A stretch of 5,459 nucleotides of DNA from Chloroflexota bacterium (GTDB lineage: Bacteria; Chloroflexota; Anaerolineae; Anaerolineales; VGOW01): NCBI GenBank assembly GCA_016215145.1, contig JACRLA010000048.1, forward strand, positions 1 to 5,459. Reading direction: 5' to 3'. The notes under the pieces are model-generated. The model was not told where the DNA came from. It worked only from the letters and a program-made list of their open reading frames with translations, and made no database searches. A program made the translations under genes and the position numbers. Of the stretch, positions 5,441 through 5,459 are shown one piece after another. Within the stretch, counting starts at the first letter, position 1. Every line of letters starts with the position of its first letter.

Positions 5441-5459
5441 ATTCCGTACCGGTGCTCCC

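Noticed and set aside
5388..5459. c-di-AMP (ydaO-type) riboswitch.
   Set aside because: Only a short CUAACC-like string is reminiscent; the G-rich GGGGGAACC-type and other conserved blocks are not visible. Part may lie beyond the window, so it is kept only as a test to run.

Overview
The window looks like ordinary chromosomal DNA of a member of the Chloroflexota (probably Anaerolineae or a relative). This is inferred from protein style and repeat content, not from a marker gene. Two surface proteins carry long Pro/Thr-rich linkers (PTPVPTPT and TPPPLPTLPPTP types). One combines a cytoplasmic TPR-like segment, one membrane helix and an outer TPR domain. The intergenic DNA carries short heptamer and palindromic repeats. 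No phage, plasmid, transposase, CRISPR, tRNA or rRNA gene was seen.

Layout. Positions 1-1151 (minus): the N-terminal 383 codons of a membrane-anchored TPR protein that runs off the left edge. Positions 1152-1352: a divergent intergenic region with a 127-bp nested inverted repeat and a promoter-like element facing each way. Both promoters would give leaderless or nearly leaderless mRNAs. Positions 1353-2297 (plus): a LysM lipoprotein. Positions 2264-2968 (plus): a PlsC-type acyltransferase that overlaps it by 34 bp. Positions 2877-3785 (minus): the 16S rRNA dimethyltransferase RsmA/KsgA, whose 3' end overlaps plsC tail to tail by 92 bp. Positions 3798-3937: an uninterrupted array of 20 degenerate heptamers. 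Positions 3932-5338 (minus): a YabE-like wall protein with a membrane anchor, four DUF348 repeats, G5 and a 3D domain. Positions 5339-5459: its leader, with two strong hairpins.

How the genes fit together. The lysM-plsC pair looks translationally linked, and the YabE-like gene and rsmA are probably co-transcribed. A yabE-then-ksgA order is also known in Firmicutes, where rnmV lies between them; there is no room for rnmV here. The themes are envelope (peptidoglycan binding and remodelling, phospholipid synthesis) plus ribosome maturation.

The unusual content is in the repeats. (1) A palindromic module, AGAC-xx-nnn-x'x'-GTTT, occurs as a paired 33-bp hairpin in frame inside rsmA and again, with compensatory base changes, in the leader of the YabE-like gene. 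(2) The heptamer array is built from several 7-mer families joined in phase, with GT- units in the first half and GC- units in the second. (3) The inverted repeat at 1196-1322 may supply the -35 element of the lipoprotein gene. I see no convincing new multi-gene system; the leader at 5339-5433 is the best candidate for an undescribed regulatory element.
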